From: Deltaproteobacteria bacterium
Lineage (GTDB): Bacteria > Desulfobacterota > GWC2-55-46
Direction of reading: 5' to 3'
DNA: 64,000 nucleotides
Assembly: GCA_016218105.1 (NCBI GenBank)
Contig: JACRET010000005.1
Coordinates: 124,001-188,000 of the forward strand
Shown: positions 50,120 through 60,340 of the stretch, in pieces
Numbering within the stretch: the first letter of the stretch is position 1
Layout: the number at the start of each line of letters is the position of its first letter
The notes under the pieces: model-generated
What the model was told of the DNA's origin: nothing
The model's input: only the letters and a program-made list of their open reading frames with translations
Databases searched by the model: none
Translations under genes and position numbers: made by a program

Positions 50120-51292
50120 TTATTTCTGCGACTTTACGACCTTTTCCGCGGCTTCGTCCATCTTCTCGGCGGTGATGATATTGAGGCCGGATTCGGCGAG
50201 GAGCTTTCTGCCCTGCTCGACATTCGTGCCCTGGAGCCTGACCACCAGCGGGACCTTTATGCCGACCTCTTTGGCGGCGGCGATAATGCCCTCGGCTATG
50301 ATATCGCACTTCATGATGCCGCCGAATATGTTTACGAGCACCGCCTTGACCTTCTCATCCGACATGATGAGCTTGAAGGCCGCCGTGACCTGCTCTTTAT
50401 TAGCTCCGCCGCCCACGTCAAGAAAGTTCGAGGGGAAACCGCCGGAGAGCTTTATCATGTCCATAGTAGCCATAGCAAGTCCGGCCCCGTTTACCATGCA
50501 GCCTATCGTGCCGTCGAGCGCGACGTAGTTGAGGTTGTAGCGGGAAGCGGCTACTTCCTTGGGGTCTTCCTCGTCGAGGTCCCTCATGCCCTCGATATCC
50601 TTATGCCTGAAAAGGCTATTGTCGTCAAACGACATCTTGGCGTCAAGGGCTATTATATCCCCGCCCTTTGTTATCACGAGCGGGTTTATCTCCGCCATCG
50701 AGCAGTCTGAAGATACGAACGCGTTATAAAGCGCGGTCATGAACTTTACGGCCTTGCCCACGAGCGATTTATCAAGGCCCAGGGCGAACGCGAGCTTGCG
50801 CGCCTGGAAGGCCTGAAGCCCTACCGCCGGGTCTATGAATTCCTTCAATATCTTTTCCGGGCTCCTGGCGGCCACCTCTTCTATCTCGACGCCGCCTTCG
50901 GACGATGCCATTATGGCTACCCTCTGCGTTGACCTGTCCACAACTACGCCGAGATAAAGCTCCTTATCTATGGCGCAGCCTTCTTCCACGTATATCTTTT
51001 TTACTTCCTTGCCCTGCTGACCCGTCTGATGGGTGACGAGCACCTTGCCTAAAAGTTCAGCTGCGATCTTGCCAACTTCCTCCCTTGACCTGGCGAGCTT
51101 TACTCCGCCTGCCTTTCCCCTGCCTCCGGCGTGTATCTGGGCCTTTACTACGCAGACGCCCTTTCCGTCTTCGCTCAAAAACTCCCTTGCCGCCTCTTCG
51201 GCTTCAGCGGGCGTGAAGGCGATCTTGCCGCGCGGCACCGTCACCCCGTACTTTCCAAGTATCTGCTTGGCCTGGTACTCATGGATATTCAT
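50120..51292 (-). CDS. sucC: Succinyl-CoA synthetase beta subunit
   Basis: [53 protein letters not shown]. Confidence 0.97.
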   Translation of the reverse strand: MNIHEYQAKQILGKYGVTVPRGKIAFTPAEAEEAAREFLSEDGKGVCVVKAQIHAGGRGKAGGVKLARSREEVGKIAAELLGKVLVTHQTGQQGKEVKKIYVEEGCAIDKELYLGVVVDRSTQRVAIMASSEGGVEIEEVAARSPEKILKEFIDPAVGLQAFQARKLAFALGLDKSLVGKAVKFMTALYNAFVSSDCSMAEINPLVITKGGDIIALDAKMSFDDNSLFRHKDIEGMRDLDEEDPKEVAASRYNLNYVALDGTIGCMVNGAGLAMATMDMIKLSGGFPSNFLDVGGGANKEQVTAAFKLIMSDEKVKAVLVNIFGGIMKCDIIAEGIIAAAKEVGIKVPLVVRLQGTNVEQGRKLLAESGLNIITAEKMDEAAEKVVKSQK

Positions 51293-51536
51293 TGAAAGAC
51301 GCCTCCGGAAAAAATTTAGAAACCTGACATGCCCGAAAAAAATAACCGGCGGAAAAATCCGCCGCGAAAATCAACACCGGCTTAAAACGTGCCGTGATTT
51401 TAAAGCCTCTTGGCCCAGTTCCCGATTGATTGTCGCCGCATCCCTGGATCGTCCTAAAACAGGCTGGAATTTCAAGCCCCCCGCCGCCACTGCGTAAGCA
51501 TACATCCGCCGGGAAACCGGCCTCACGCTGAAAAAA

Positions 51537-51570
51537 CAAAAGGCGGAGGATACCCCCCCGCCCTTTTTCA
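51537..51570 (-). terminator. Probable terminator after the frdA-like gene
   Basis: ggcggagg...cccccccgcc stem followed on the minus strand by TTTTGTTTTTT. Confidence 0.5.
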
Positions 51571-51574
51571 AAAT

Positions 51575-53224
51575 CTAGCCGACCTGCCTCGACCTGACAT
51601 GGTCAGGCGCGTAGTTAGGCAGCAGTATTGGGCTCAACTCCCCGCCCTTTATGCCCGCCTTGTCTATCTCGTTGTTGAAATCATCGATATGCTGTAGAGT
51701 TATCTTGTCTGAGGCCTTGGCGGTCTTCGCGTACTCGGCAGCTTTTATGCCCGCCCTTCTCCCGAAGACCAGGACGTCCAGGAGCGAGTTGCCCATAAGA
51801 CGGTTCCTGCCATGCACTCCGCCAGCCACTTCTCCGGCGCTGAAGAGCCCGTCTATTCCTGTCCTTGACCACTCGTCTATCTTTATGCCGCCGTTCTGAT
51901 AATGGAGCGTCGGGTATATCAGCATCGGGACCTTGCTTATGTCTATATCGTAGCGCTTGAACTGTATGTACTTCGCCGGAAGCTCTTTCCTTACCGTTCC
52001 TTCGCCGTGGAGCATGTCTATCATCGGGGAGTCGAGCCATACGCCGAACCTGCCCGTGGGCGTTACAATACCTTTCCCTATGTCGAGGCATTCCCTGAGA
52101 ACGCATGCCGATTCAACGTCCCTCGGCTCAAGCGGGAAGCAGAACTGCTCTCCCTCGGCATTGAGGAGCTGCGCCCCAAGCCCCCTGACCTTCTCCGTTA
52201 TGAGGAGGCCTACGTTCTGCTCGGGGTATATGGCGCCCGTGGGGTGGTACTGGGTGGAATCGAGGTCCTGTATGCTGGCCCCGGCCCTGTACGCCATAAC
52301 GATACCGTCGGCGGTTGCGCCGTAGTGGTTTGTCGTCGGGAATCCCTGGATGTGAAGCCTTCCGAAGCCGCCTGTAGCCACAAGCACGGCCTTTGCCCTG
52401 ACTATATAGTATTCCTTTGTCTCAAGATTATATAATACCGCGCCGGCGGCCTTTCCATCCTTGTCCATAATAAGCTCGACCGCGGGGGAGAACTCGAGTA
52501 TCTTTATGTCATTGCTTCTATTGCGGGCCTCATCCCTTAAGACCCTCATTATCTCCGCGCCGGTCATGTCGCCCGCGGAGTGCATCCTTTTACGGGACGT
52601 GCCCCCGCCGTGCCTTACCTGCATCCTGCCGGAGGGGTACTTGTCGAACATCATCCCCAGGTCTTCAAGCCAGTTTATGATAAGCGGGGCGTCGTTAGTA
52701 AGCGCGGCTACCAGGGCCGGCTGGTTTGAGAAATGCCCGCCGCCTATGACGTCGAGGTAATGGAGGTACGGAGAGTCCGCTTCCTGTGTTGCGCCCTGTA
52801 TGCCGCCTTCGGCCATTACGGTATTTGAATCGCCGTGGCGAAGCTTTGTGGAAATCAGCACCTTAAGACCCGCTTCCTGAGCGGCCAACGCAGCGGCAGT
52901 TCCGGCGCCGCCGGCCCCGATAACGAGGAGGTCCGTTGAATAATCCGTTCTGGAGAGGTCGAGGGCCTTTGTGTCGAGCCTGGATTTGGACTCAAGGAGG
53001 GTTGCCACCTCTTCGGGGAGTTCCATCCCCTTATTCGGGCCTACAAGGAGCTTCCTTCTTCCGTCGTGCTTGTAGTCAGGGTGGTACTTCTTGAGCCACA
53101 CCTGCCTCTCTTCCATCGTGAGCGCCGGAAAGTGCTCTCCTTTTCTGGCCTTTTCGACCCTTGCGGGCCTGGTGGCCTCGGCCTTCTTGATCAGTTCCTT
53201 GAGAACTGTGGTATATCCGCTCAT
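51575..53224 (-). CDS. FrdA-like FAD-dependent fumarate reductase flavoprotein with ~85-aa N-terminal extension
   Basis: DLLVIGAGGAGTAAALAAQEAGLKV, VMAEGGIQGAT, HSAGDMTG, QYHPTGAIYPEQ, GGVHGRNRLMGNSLLDVLVFGRRAG. Confidence 0.87.
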   Translation of the reverse strand: MSGYTTVLKELIKKAEATRPARVEKARKGEHFPALTMEERQVWLKKYHPDYKHDGRRKLLVGPNKGMELPEEVATLLESKSRLDTKALDLSRTDYSTDLLVIGAGGAGTAAALAAQEAGLKVLISTKLRHGDSNTVMAEGGIQGATQEADSPYLHYLDVIGGGHFSNQPALVAALTNDAPLIINWLEDLGMMFDKYPSGRMQVRHGGGTSRKRMHSAGDMTGAEIMRVLRDEARNRSNDIKILEFSPAVELIMDKDGKAAGAVLYNLETKEYYIVRAKAVLVATGGFGRLHIQGFPTTNHYGATADGIVMAYRAGASIQDLDSTQYHPTGAIYPEQNVGLLITEKVRGLGAQLLNAEGEQFCFPLEPRDVESACVLRECLDIGKGIVTPTGRFGVWLDSPMIDMLHGEGTVRKELPAKYIQFKRYDIDISKVPMLIYPTLHYQNGGIKIDEWSRTGIDGLFSAGEVAGGVHGRNRLMGNSLLDVLVFGRRAGIKAAEYAKTAKASDKITLQHIDDFNNEIDKAGIKGGELSPILLPNYAPDHVRSRQVG

Positions 53225-53315
53225 CTTTCCTCCATCAACAAACAGTTATCGGTTGACGGTTACCGGTTACCGGCCTTTAGTTTTTTTCTGGCAACCGATA
53301 ACGGATAACTGAAAA

Positions 53316-54101
53316 CTACAGGTTTTTTGTATCTTTAGGCATCCACTTGCCTGATTCGGCGAGGTCTGGCTCGCGCTCCCTCTCTACGTAGAGCTTTTTG
53401 ACGTCTTCCTGCTTCATGGAGTTGAGCTCATCAAGCATCTTCTCGTACTTGCCGCTCCTTACTTCCTCAACCCTTTTCTTTACATGCTCCGCTTTGTGAA
53501 GGATGTATTTGCCGTAAACCCTCCGGACGAACATGGCGGCCATGTACTGGGAAATCTGGGCGGGACAGCGTGACGTGCAAAGTCCGCACATTACGCAGTC
53601 AAAGCTCTTTAAAGCGGCGCCTTTAAGGTCGCCCCTTTTCATAAGGGCTATATAGTCCATCACGTCTATATCCATCGGGCACGTCCTTGTGCAGGTGCCG
53701 CAGCCGACGCACTTGAATACCTCCGGATAAAGCCTTCTTAATTCCTCGTGCGGGGTGCCCTGGATGTTATCGAGGTCATAACCCGGCCTGTTGGCAGGGA
53801 AAAACGGAAGCTGCATTATTATCATGTTGGGCTCGGCCACAGTCTGGCAGGCAAGCCCTGAACGGAGCCTGTAGTCACCGATGAAACGGTAGAAAGTGCC
53901 GCAAGCGCCGCAGATACCGCCCCTGCAGCCGCATCCGCGGACGTATGAGTAGCCGGCGTATTCGACCGCTTTCATGATCGTCAGCGTCTCAGGCACCATA
54001 TACTCCCTGCCCATGATGTATATGGGTATCATCTTGGCGCCTTCGGGCGGGATGGTCCTGTCGCCGGTCGCTAGGGTCTTGAGTTTCTTGTCTTCTGCCA
54101 T
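53316..54101 (-). CDS. FrdB-like [2Fe-2S]/2x[4Fe-4S] protein
   Basis: YVRGCGCRGGICGACGTFYR; CVGCGTCTRTCPMD; CVMCGLCTSRCPAQ. Confidence 0.85.
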   Translation of the reverse strand: MAEDKKLKTLATGDRTIPPEGAKMIPIYIMGREYMVPETLTIMKAVEYAGYSYVRGCGCRGGICGACGTFYRFIGDYRLRSGLACQTVAEPNMIIMQLPFFPANRPGYDLDNIQGTPHEELRRLYPEVFKCVGCGTCTRTCPMDIDVMDYIALMKRGDLKGAALKSFDCVMCGLCTSRCPAQISQYMAAMFVRRVYGKYILHKAEHVKKRVEEVRSGKYEKMLDELNSMKQEDVKKLYVEREREPDLAESGKWMPKDTKNL

Positions 54102-54132
54102 GGCTATTCTCCCGGATTATACAATATCAGTA

Positions 54133-54972
54133 TTAGAAATCATTATACATCTTCTTGACTTCAGCGGCCGTATAGACGGGGCCTTCCTTGCAGACATATA
54201 CGTCCCCGACATTGCACCTTCCGCACTTGCCCACACCGCACTTCATCTTGTTCTCAAGGGTAGTGTAGACGTTTTCGTCGCTGAAGCCGAGTTTGGCAAG
54301 CGTGTTTATGACGAACTTGATCATTATAGGCGGGCCGCATGTGACGGCAACCGTGTTCTCAGCCGCGGGGGCGGTCTCCTCAAGGACTGTCGGAACAAAA
54401 CCCACTTTACCCTTCCAGTCAGGGGTCTGCCCGCCCGGGTCAACGGTCTGGACGAGCCTGACGTCGTTCCTGTCTTCCCAGTGCTGAAGCTCGTTCTTAT
54501 ATACCAGGTCGGCTACGGTCTTCGCGCCGTATACTATCGTTATCTTCCCGAACTCCTCTCTCCTGTCGAGGCAGTTCCAGATGACCGAGCGCACAGGCGG
54601 AAGCCCTATGCCTCCGGCGATAAATACAAGGTTCTTCCCTTTCCAATCATCTACCGGGAACCAGTTCCCATAAGGCCCGCGAAACCCCATCGTATCGCCT
54701 ATCGAAAGCTCGGAAAGCCCGCCGGTCACCCTCCCGGACCTCCTGAAGGTGCACTGTATGTAGCCCTTGCGCGTGGGGGCCGAGGCGATGCAGAAGGTAG
54801 ACTCCCCAAGCCCGAACGCGGAGTACAAGCCGAACTGGCCGGTCTTGAAGTCGAACGATTCACGCAAGGCCTTGTCCTTGAATACCAATCTGAAGCTCCT
54901 TACGTCAGGGGCCTCTTCGTATATATCCTCGATCGTGACTAAATTGGGTAGATAGATATTGTTCATAATCAT
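54133..54972 (-). CDS. FAD/NAD(P)-binding oxidoreductase subunit (AsrB/HyhG/FlxA-like)
   Basis: FRGPYGNWFPVDDWKGKNLVFIAGGIGLPPVRSVIWNCLDRREEFGKITIVYGAKT; C-terminal CGVGKCGRCNVGDVYVCKEGPVYT [2Fe-2S]. Confidence 0.87.
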   Translation of the reverse strand: MIMNNIYLPNLVTIEDIYEEAPDVRSFRLVFKDKALRESFDFKTGQFGLYSAFGLGESTFCIASAPTRKGYIQCTFRRSGRVTGGLSELSIGDTMGFRGPYGNWFPVDDWKGKNLVFIAGGIGLPPVRSVIWNCLDRREEFGKITIVYGAKTVADLVYKNELQHWEDRNDVRLVQTVDPGGQTPDWKGKVGFVPTVLEETAPAAENTVAVTCGPPIMIKFVINTLAKLGFSDENVYTTLENKMKCGVGKCGRCNVGDVYVCKEGPVYTAAEVKKMYNDF

Positions 54973-55123
54973 CTGGTTCCTTAACTTACTGATCTGAAAA
55001 TCCGTGTTTGCAGATGGCCGGCTGCTAGGAAGGGGGAGGGGTTGAACCGGAGCATACATTTTTAGTATGTGAGGATTCTAGCCCGAAGCCCTGACAACGC
55101 AGATGGCCGCTTAGAACACAAAT

Positions 55124-56134
55124 TTATTTCGAAAACTCCTCCATCACCTCGGTTATGTCAAGCCTCACCGGGCAGACCCTTATGCACCTGCCGCACCCTA
55201 CGCATCCTTTGGACGAGAACTTGTTTGGGTAAAAGTTGAACTTGCACATGAACCTGTTACGCCACCTCTGGTACTGATAGTGCCTGGGGTTATGTCCGCT
55301 TGCGTGCAGGGTGAAGGTATCGTACTGGCACGAGTCCCAGTTCTTCCTTCTCTCGCCCTCGAACGCCGTGCCCTCGTCAGTGATATCGAAACAGTGGCAG
55401 GTAGGGCATACGAATGTGCAGGCCCCGCATCCTATGCACTTCCTGGTAAGCCTTCCCCATACAGGGTCGTCGTAATGGTCTTTTTTGGAAAGCCTCCCGC
55501 TTATCTTTTCGAGATCTATCGTATTGATCCTTGGCGGCATGAAAAGGGTTTTGGCCTTTTCATCCCCGGCTTCCGAGAATACGGCCTTGTGCTTTTCAAC
55601 AAACGTCTTGCCCTTTTCAGAAACAGCCTCCGCGATAAAGTCCCCGGCCTCCGTCTCTTTCAGATAAAGGTCAGAGCCTGCCTTCGACTCGGGCGAAAGG
55701 TCAACGGTGGTGCAGAAACACGCCTCGTCGCCGCGCGTACACGCCACAGTAACAACGACCGTGTAGTCTTCCCTTTTGGTGTAGAACTCATCTACGAAGT
55801 CCCATGTGAATACGGCCCTTAAGGACGCCAGGCTCGCGGCCTCGCACGGCCTCGCGCCGAATATTACGGTCTCCCCGGCCTCGATGTCCGCCCCCTTGAG
55901 CCCAATCCCCTCTTTCCTTACGGTAAACTCCGCCACGACCTCTGTCTGGGGGAATACGTACTCCTTATAAGAGTTCCTTGGAAGTATGTAATCCGGCGCG
56001 ATATCCCCGGCCTTCCGTATGGACTTGAATACCACCTGTCTCGCCTCAAGCGAGGGCGCGATAAAACGGCCGCCTTTGGTTACCGACTCTATTAATCTTC
56101 CGAGGTCTTCTTTTTTTAATAATTTATTTGTCAT
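55124..56134 (-). CDS. 4Fe-4S dicluster protein (AsrA/HyhB/FlxB-like)
   Basis: RKCIGCGACTFVCPTCHCFDITDEG; SKGCVGCGRCIRVCPVRLD. Confidence 0.85.
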   Translation of the reverse strand: MTNKLLKKEDLGRLIESVTKGGRFIAPSLEARQVVFKSIRKAGDIAPDYILPRNSYKEYVFPQTEVVAEFTVRKEGIGLKGADIEAGETVIFGARPCEAASLASLRAVFTWDFVDEFYTKREDYTVVVTVACTRGDEACFCTTVDLSPESKAGSDLYLKETEAGDFIAEAVSEKGKTFVEKHKAVFSEAGDEKAKTLFMPPRINTIDLEKISGRLSKKDHYDDPVWGRLTRKCIGCGACTFVCPTCHCFDITDEGTAFEGERRKNWDSCQYDTFTLHASGHNPRHYQYQRWRNRFMCKFNFYPNKFSSKGCVGCGRCIRVCPVRLDITEVMEEFSK

Positions 56135-56224
56135 AAAAGTTATCTGTCTATCGATTTTTCAGTTCCCGGTTATCCTGTTTTTTCATATGCGCTCGCGCGG
56201 ATTATAAAACCCGGCAGCCGGCAA

Positions 56225-57118
56225 CTACTTTATGAAATTCTCCTTGTCATCCGGGCTGAAGACTATCATCGGCGGATGCGTCTTCTCGTCATATCCCGAG
56301 CGGAACTCAAACGCGTCTTTTACCACCTGTATCATCTTCTGATTTATGAGGTTCAAGGGGATATTTACCGGACACGCCCTCTCGCACTCGCCACAAAACG
56401 TACACCTTCCGACGAGGTGCATCGCCCTGGTAAGATTCCAGGAGAGGTTGCCTCTCGGATGCGCCGAGGTCTCTATCCACTGCGGCATATTCTTCTCGGT
56501 AATGCACCTTTCGCAGTAGCAGAGCGAGCATACCTGCCTGCAGGCGTAGCATTTTACGCACCTTGAGAACTCGTTTATCCAGAACGCCCACTTTTCGGAC
56601 TGGGGCGCGGCGTCCAGCGCCTTGATCTTGTCAAAGACCATGCCCGTGGGCGCTTCAGGCGAGGTAAACGCGGACTTTTCGCCGATCACGAAATCAGCCA
56701 CGTGCGGGTTTCTTACGTCGCAGTTGTGGCACTTGGTCGGCATTATCTCCGGCTTTAATCCACCCTGCCATAATTCCTGCCTGTATACGACTCCGTTGCA
56801 GGTCATGCCGATAATAAAGACGTCTTCCCTCTTGAACTGCGCTTCTGTTATGAGGACGACAATATTTTTTATATCGCAGCCCTTGGCTACGATCGCGGGC
56901 CTTCCTAGCGCCTGTATATCCTTGAACTTCCGTGTAAGGTAGACCGACAGGTTATTAACGCAGAGCGGGTTGAACACAAGATTGTCCGCTTCAGCCGGAT
57001 CGGTTATAAAAACAGGCGTCGTCTTTGTCCTGGCCCTGTTCCATCCATAGCCTATTACTACCTTGACCTCGCCGGAGGTTAGAAGCTCTTTTGCTTTTTC
57101 TCTTAATTTATTTTCCAT
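56225..57118 (-). CDS. 4Fe-4S dicluster/F420-hydrogenase-beta-like protein (FlxC-like)
   Basis: KCYACRQVCSLCYCERCI; CTFCGECERACPVNIPL; start reassigned to MENKLREKAKELL. Confidence 0.75.
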   Translation of the reverse strand: MENKLREKAKELLTSGEVKVVIGYGWNRARTKTTPVFITDPAEADNLVFNPLCVNNLSVYLTRKFKDIQALGRPAIVAKGCDIKNIVVLITEAQFKREDVFIIGMTCNGVVYRQELWQGGLKPEIMPTKCHNCDVRNPHVADFVIGEKSAFTSPEAPTGMVFDKIKALDAAPQSEKWAFWINEFSRCVKCYACRQVCSLCYCERCITEKNMPQWIETSAHPRGNLSWNLTRAMHLVGRCTFCGECERACPVNIPLNLINQKMIQVVKDAFEFRSGYDEKTHPPMIVFSPDDKENFIK

Positions 57119-57201
57119 CTTCCCTTGTCTTGTCTCTTCCAGGAACGAATGTGGCCAGGCGGCCTTCTTTAAAATCAGGCCAAAGCCCCTTTCGCGTTCC
57201 C

Positions 57202-57423
57202 TTAATCTATCGGCACCTTGAACTTCATGCACTTTACTGGGTTAAGCTGTATCTTGTCGGCCCCTATTTCTCTTATGCGCCTGATGACCGCGTCTTTCAG
57301 GTCTCTTATGGTGTCTTCAGAGTCCGTCCCCCTGACCTCGATCCCAACCTCCGGGCAGCTCGCCTTATATGTGCCGTCCTCCATCTCAACAAGAATCGCG
57401 CTGACAGAGACCTCGTTAGCCAT
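57202..57423 (-). CDS. Small protein of unknown function (73 aa, HicB-like fold possible)
   Basis: MANEVSVSAILVEMEDGTYKASCPEVGIEVRGTDSEDTIRDLKDAVIRRIREIG; conserved-looking ORF inside the hdr/flx operon. Confidence 0.6.
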   Translation of the reverse strand: MANEVSVSAILVEMEDGTYKASCPEVGIEVRGTDSEDTIRDLKDAVIRRIREIGADKIQLNPVKCMKFKVPID

Positions 57424-57447
57424 AAGCCCTTTTCTCCCCTATCTACC

Positions 57448-57915
57448 TTATTCTGCGGCCGTCTTTTCCTTTAACCCTTTATACTCCATGAACGGCCCGA
57501 GAATTTTCACCTCATCCGTGACCTTGTTTATGAGGTCTACCCATTTTATGGCCTCGGATGCCGAGACCCATGAAAAATGGAGCCTCCGCATATCGATGCC
57601 GGCAAACTCCATCAGGTGCTTGAAACCTATCCAGCGGCGTCTGGCGTGGTAATTGCCCGTCGTGTAGTGGCAGTCGCCTGGGTGGCAGCCTGACACCAGA
57701 ACCCCGTCCGCCCCATTCTCAAACGCCTTTATTATGAACAGCGGGTCTATCCTGCCCGTGCAGGGGAGCTTTATGATACGGACGTTAGGCCTGTACTCCA
57801 TCCTGCTCGTGCCCGCGAGGTCCGCCCCGGCGTAAGTGCACCAGTTGCAGACAAACGCCATTATCTTGGGTTCGAATGAGCCCTGATTTTCGTTATGTTC
57901 AACGTGTCCTGACAT
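57448..57915 (-). CDS. MvhD/FlxD-like hydrogenase iron-sulfur (delta) subunit
   Basis: IMAFVCNWCTYAGADLAGTSRMEYRPNVRIIKLPCTGRIDPLFIIKAFENGADGVLVSGCHPGDCHY. Confidence 0.93.
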   Translation of the reverse strand: MSGHVEHNENQGSFEPKIMAFVCNWCTYAGADLAGTSRMEYRPNVRIIKLPCTGRIDPLFIIKAFENGADGVLVSGCHPGDCHYTTGNYHARRRWIGFKHLMEFAGIDMRRLHFSWVSASEAIKWVDLINKVTDEVKILGPFMEYKGLKEKTAAE

Positions 57916-57934
57916 ATCTATCCCGTTTCCTGAT

Positions 57935-59908
57935 TTAGAACGAATTTATGGCCGCGAACACCTGCTCGTCGGTATACCCGCGAAGGTCTATCGATTTGCT
58001 CCTGCACGCCGCGACGCATACGCCGCAGCCCTGGCATACGCCCTCGTTTACCCTCGCCAGCCACCTTACGATGTTGCCCTGCCTGTCCTTTACGTGGTCC
58101 CTCTCTATCGCAGAGTACGGGCACGCCGTGACGCAGTCCCAGCAGGCGTTGCAGGTCGCCTTGTTTACGACCGAAGTAATCGGCTCTCTCGCCATTTCAT
58201 CGGCCGAAAAAAGGGCCAATACCTTGCTTGCCGCCGCGGAGCCCTGCGCGACCGACTCCGGTATATCCATAGGGCCCATGCAGGTCCCGGCGAGGAATAT
58301 GCCTGCCGTTACCGTTTCAACCGGGCGTAGCTTCGGGTGGTACTCGTTATAGAACTTGTACTTGTCGTATCCGATGCCGAGCTTCTGCGCGAGCGTGTCC
58401 GCGCCTTCCCTCGATACTATCGCCGTGGCGAGAACGACCATGTCCGCTTCTATCTCGACCTGGCTTCCGCTTAAAGTGTCCGCGCCCTGGACTATCACCT
58501 TGCCGTCTTTCTCATATACCCTTGAAACGCGGCCCCTCAGGTACATCGCGTCGTCGTGCTCTATCGCCTTCCTTACGAACTCCTCATACCTCTTGCCGCC
58601 CGAGCGGATGTCCATGTAGAACACATACGACTGTCCGTCGTGAACCTTATGCTTATAGAGCATCGTGTGCTTGGCGGTATACATGCAGCATACCTTCGAG
58701 CAGTAGGATACCCCCTTTTTCTCATCCCTTGAGCCTACGCACTGTATAAAGACGACGTTCTTCGGCACCTTGTTGTCGGAGGGCCTTCTTATCTCGCCGC
58801 CTGTGGGGCCTGATGACGAAGCGAGCCTCTCGAACTGCATGCCGCTTATTACGTCCTTGATCCTGCCGTAGCCGTACTCGCCGAACCTCTCGTTAGGCAT
58901 CAGCTGATAGCCCGTGGCCACGACTATCGCGCCGACCTCTTCGGTCACGATCTTGTCCTGCATCGTAAAGTCTATGCACTTCGGGCCGCAGACTACGGCG
59001 CAGGCGCCGCACTTGTCCTTCTGTATCTTATGGCAGTTCGGCGCGTCTATCACGGGGACGTTAGGCACGGACTGAGGGAAGGGCGTATAGATGACCTTCC
59101 TCTTGGCAAGGCCCAGCTCGAAGTGGCTTTCGGTCTTGAACGGGCACTTCTCTATGCACTCGCCGCAGCCCGTGCAGCGGTCTTCATCCACATACTTCGA
59201 CTTTCTTCTTATCTGAACGGTGAAGTTCCCGATATACCCGTCTACCTTCTCGACCTCCGAGTAGGTATAGAGCTTTATGTTCTCGTTCAGTTCGGCCTCG
59301 ACCATCTTCGGCGTCAAAATGCACTGCGAGCAGTCCATGGTCGGGAAGGTCTCGGAAAGGCGCGCCATGTTGCCGCCGATCGAAGGCTCCTTCTCCACAA
59401 GTATTACTTCCCTTCCGCCTTCCGCTATGTCAAGGGCGGCCTGTATGCCTGCGATGCCGCCGCCGATCACGAGCGCTTTTTTCTTTACGGGTATCTTTAT
59501 CTTCTTCAGAGGCTTGTTCTTCTTGAGCCTCTCTATGGTCATCCTTGTAAGGTCGATGGATTTAACCGTTCCAACTGCCTTCGTCTTGTCGTGATGTACC
59601 CAGGAGCACTGCTCCCTTATGTTCGTCACCTCGCACTGGTACGGATTCAGGCCCGCGGCCTCCGCGGCCTTCCTGAAGGTCTTCTCGTGCATGTGCGGAG
59701 AGCAGGCCGATACGATTATGCCGTCAAGCTTATTGTCCTTGATGGCCTGCTTGAGCATGTCCTGCCCCGGGGATGAGCACATGAACTTATAGTCGCAGGT
59801 AAAGACCACCCCAGGGAGCTTACTCATCTCCTCGGCCACCTTTTTGGTGTCTACGGTAGCCGCTATGTTATTTCCGCACTGGCAGACAAAAACGCCTATC
59901 CTCGGCAT
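57935..59908 (-). CDS. hdrA: Heterodisulfide reductase-like subunit A
   Basis: IGVFVCQCGNNIAATVD, VIGGGIAGIQAALDIAEGGREVILVEKEPSIGGNMARLSETFPTMDCSQCILTPKM, ferredoxin motifs. Confidence 0.94.
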   Translation of the reverse strand: MPRIGVFVCQCGNNIAATVDTKKVAEEMSKLPGVVFTCDYKFMCSSPGQDMLKQAIKDNKLDGIIVSACSPHMHEKTFRKAAEAAGLNPYQCEVTNIREQCSWVHHDKTKAVGTVKSIDLTRMTIERLKKNKPLKKIKIPVKKKALVIGGGIAGIQAALDIAEGGREVILVEKEPSIGGNMARLSETFPTMDCSQCILTPKMVEAELNENIKLYTYSEVEKVDGYIGNFTVQIRRKSKYVDEDRCTGCGECIEKCPFKTESHFELGLAKRKVIYTPFPQSVPNVPVIDAPNCHKIQKDKCGACAVVCGPKCIDFTMQDKIVTEEVGAIVVATGYQLMPNERFGEYGYGRIKDVISGMQFERLASSSGPTGGEIRRPSDNKVPKNVVFIQCVGSRDEKKGVSYCSKVCCMYTAKHTMLYKHKVHDGQSYVFYMDIRSGGKRYEEFVRKAIEHDDAMYLRGRVSRVYEKDGKVIVQGADTLSGSQVEIEADMVVLATAIVSREGADTLAQKLGIGYDKYKFYNEYHPKLRPVETVTAGIFLAGTCMGPMDIPESVAQGSAAASKVLALFSADEMAREPITSVVNKATCNACWDCVTACPYSAIERDHVKDRQGNIVRWLARVNEGVCQGCGVCVAACRSKSIDLRGYTDEQVFAAINSF

Positions 59909-59950
59909 AAAGACCTCTTGGTTACCTTAAACAAAAATCCTTTTTCACAT

Positions 59951-59971
59951 CCCCTCCCTTGACGGGAGGGG
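59951..59971. repeat. Palindrome cccctccc-ttgac-gggagggg abutting the DUF559 gene 3' end
   Basis: Directly visible; same unit as in family A repeats. Confidence 0.8.
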
Positions 59972-59972
59972 A

Positions 59973-60323
59973 TTAAGGGGAGGGTGAATCCCTTACGGCT
60001 TCCCTAATCATCAACAGAATACCTTCTAAATTTTCGAACACATCGTTATTCCAAAAGCGTAAGACCCTGAAGCCGTTTTTTATAAAATGTCCGTCTCTTT
60101 TATTGTCTTTATTCTTTTCGATAGCATGCTGACCGCCGTCTACTTCTATAATCAACCTTTTATCGAAACAGACAAAGTCAGCTATATAATTGTCTATTGG
60201 TGTCTGTCTTCTGAATTTAAGTCCTTCTACCTGTTTAAGCCTAAGATGTTTCCAGAGCAGTTTTTCCGCTTCCGTAGGCCTTTTTCTAAGGGCCTTTGCG
60301 ATGGAGGTGATCTTGGCAGCCAC
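59973..60323 (-). CDS. DUF559-family (Vsr-like PD-(D/E)XK) endonuclease
   Basis: LRKRPTEAEKLLWKHLRLKQVEGLKFRRQTPIDNYIADFVCFDKRLIIEVDGGQH...RDGHFIKNGFRVLRFWNNDV. Confidence 0.93.
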   Translation of the reverse strand: MAAKITSIAKALRKRPTEAEKLLWKHLRLKQVEGLKFRRQTPIDNYIADFVCFDKRLIIEVDGGQHAIEKNKDNKRDGHFIKNGFRVLRFWNNDVFENLEGILLMIREAVRDSPSP

Positions 60324-60340
60324 TTTTCACCCCCACCCTG

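Noticed and set aside
53974-54942. 322-aa plus-strand ORF
   Set aside because: Antisense to the AsrB/FlxA-like and FeS genes; no homology-like motifs.
57202-57423. Possible HicAB toxin-antitoxin module
   Set aside because: Only a HicB-like fold is suggested; no HicA-like partner or HTH nearby, and it sits inside a metabolic operon.
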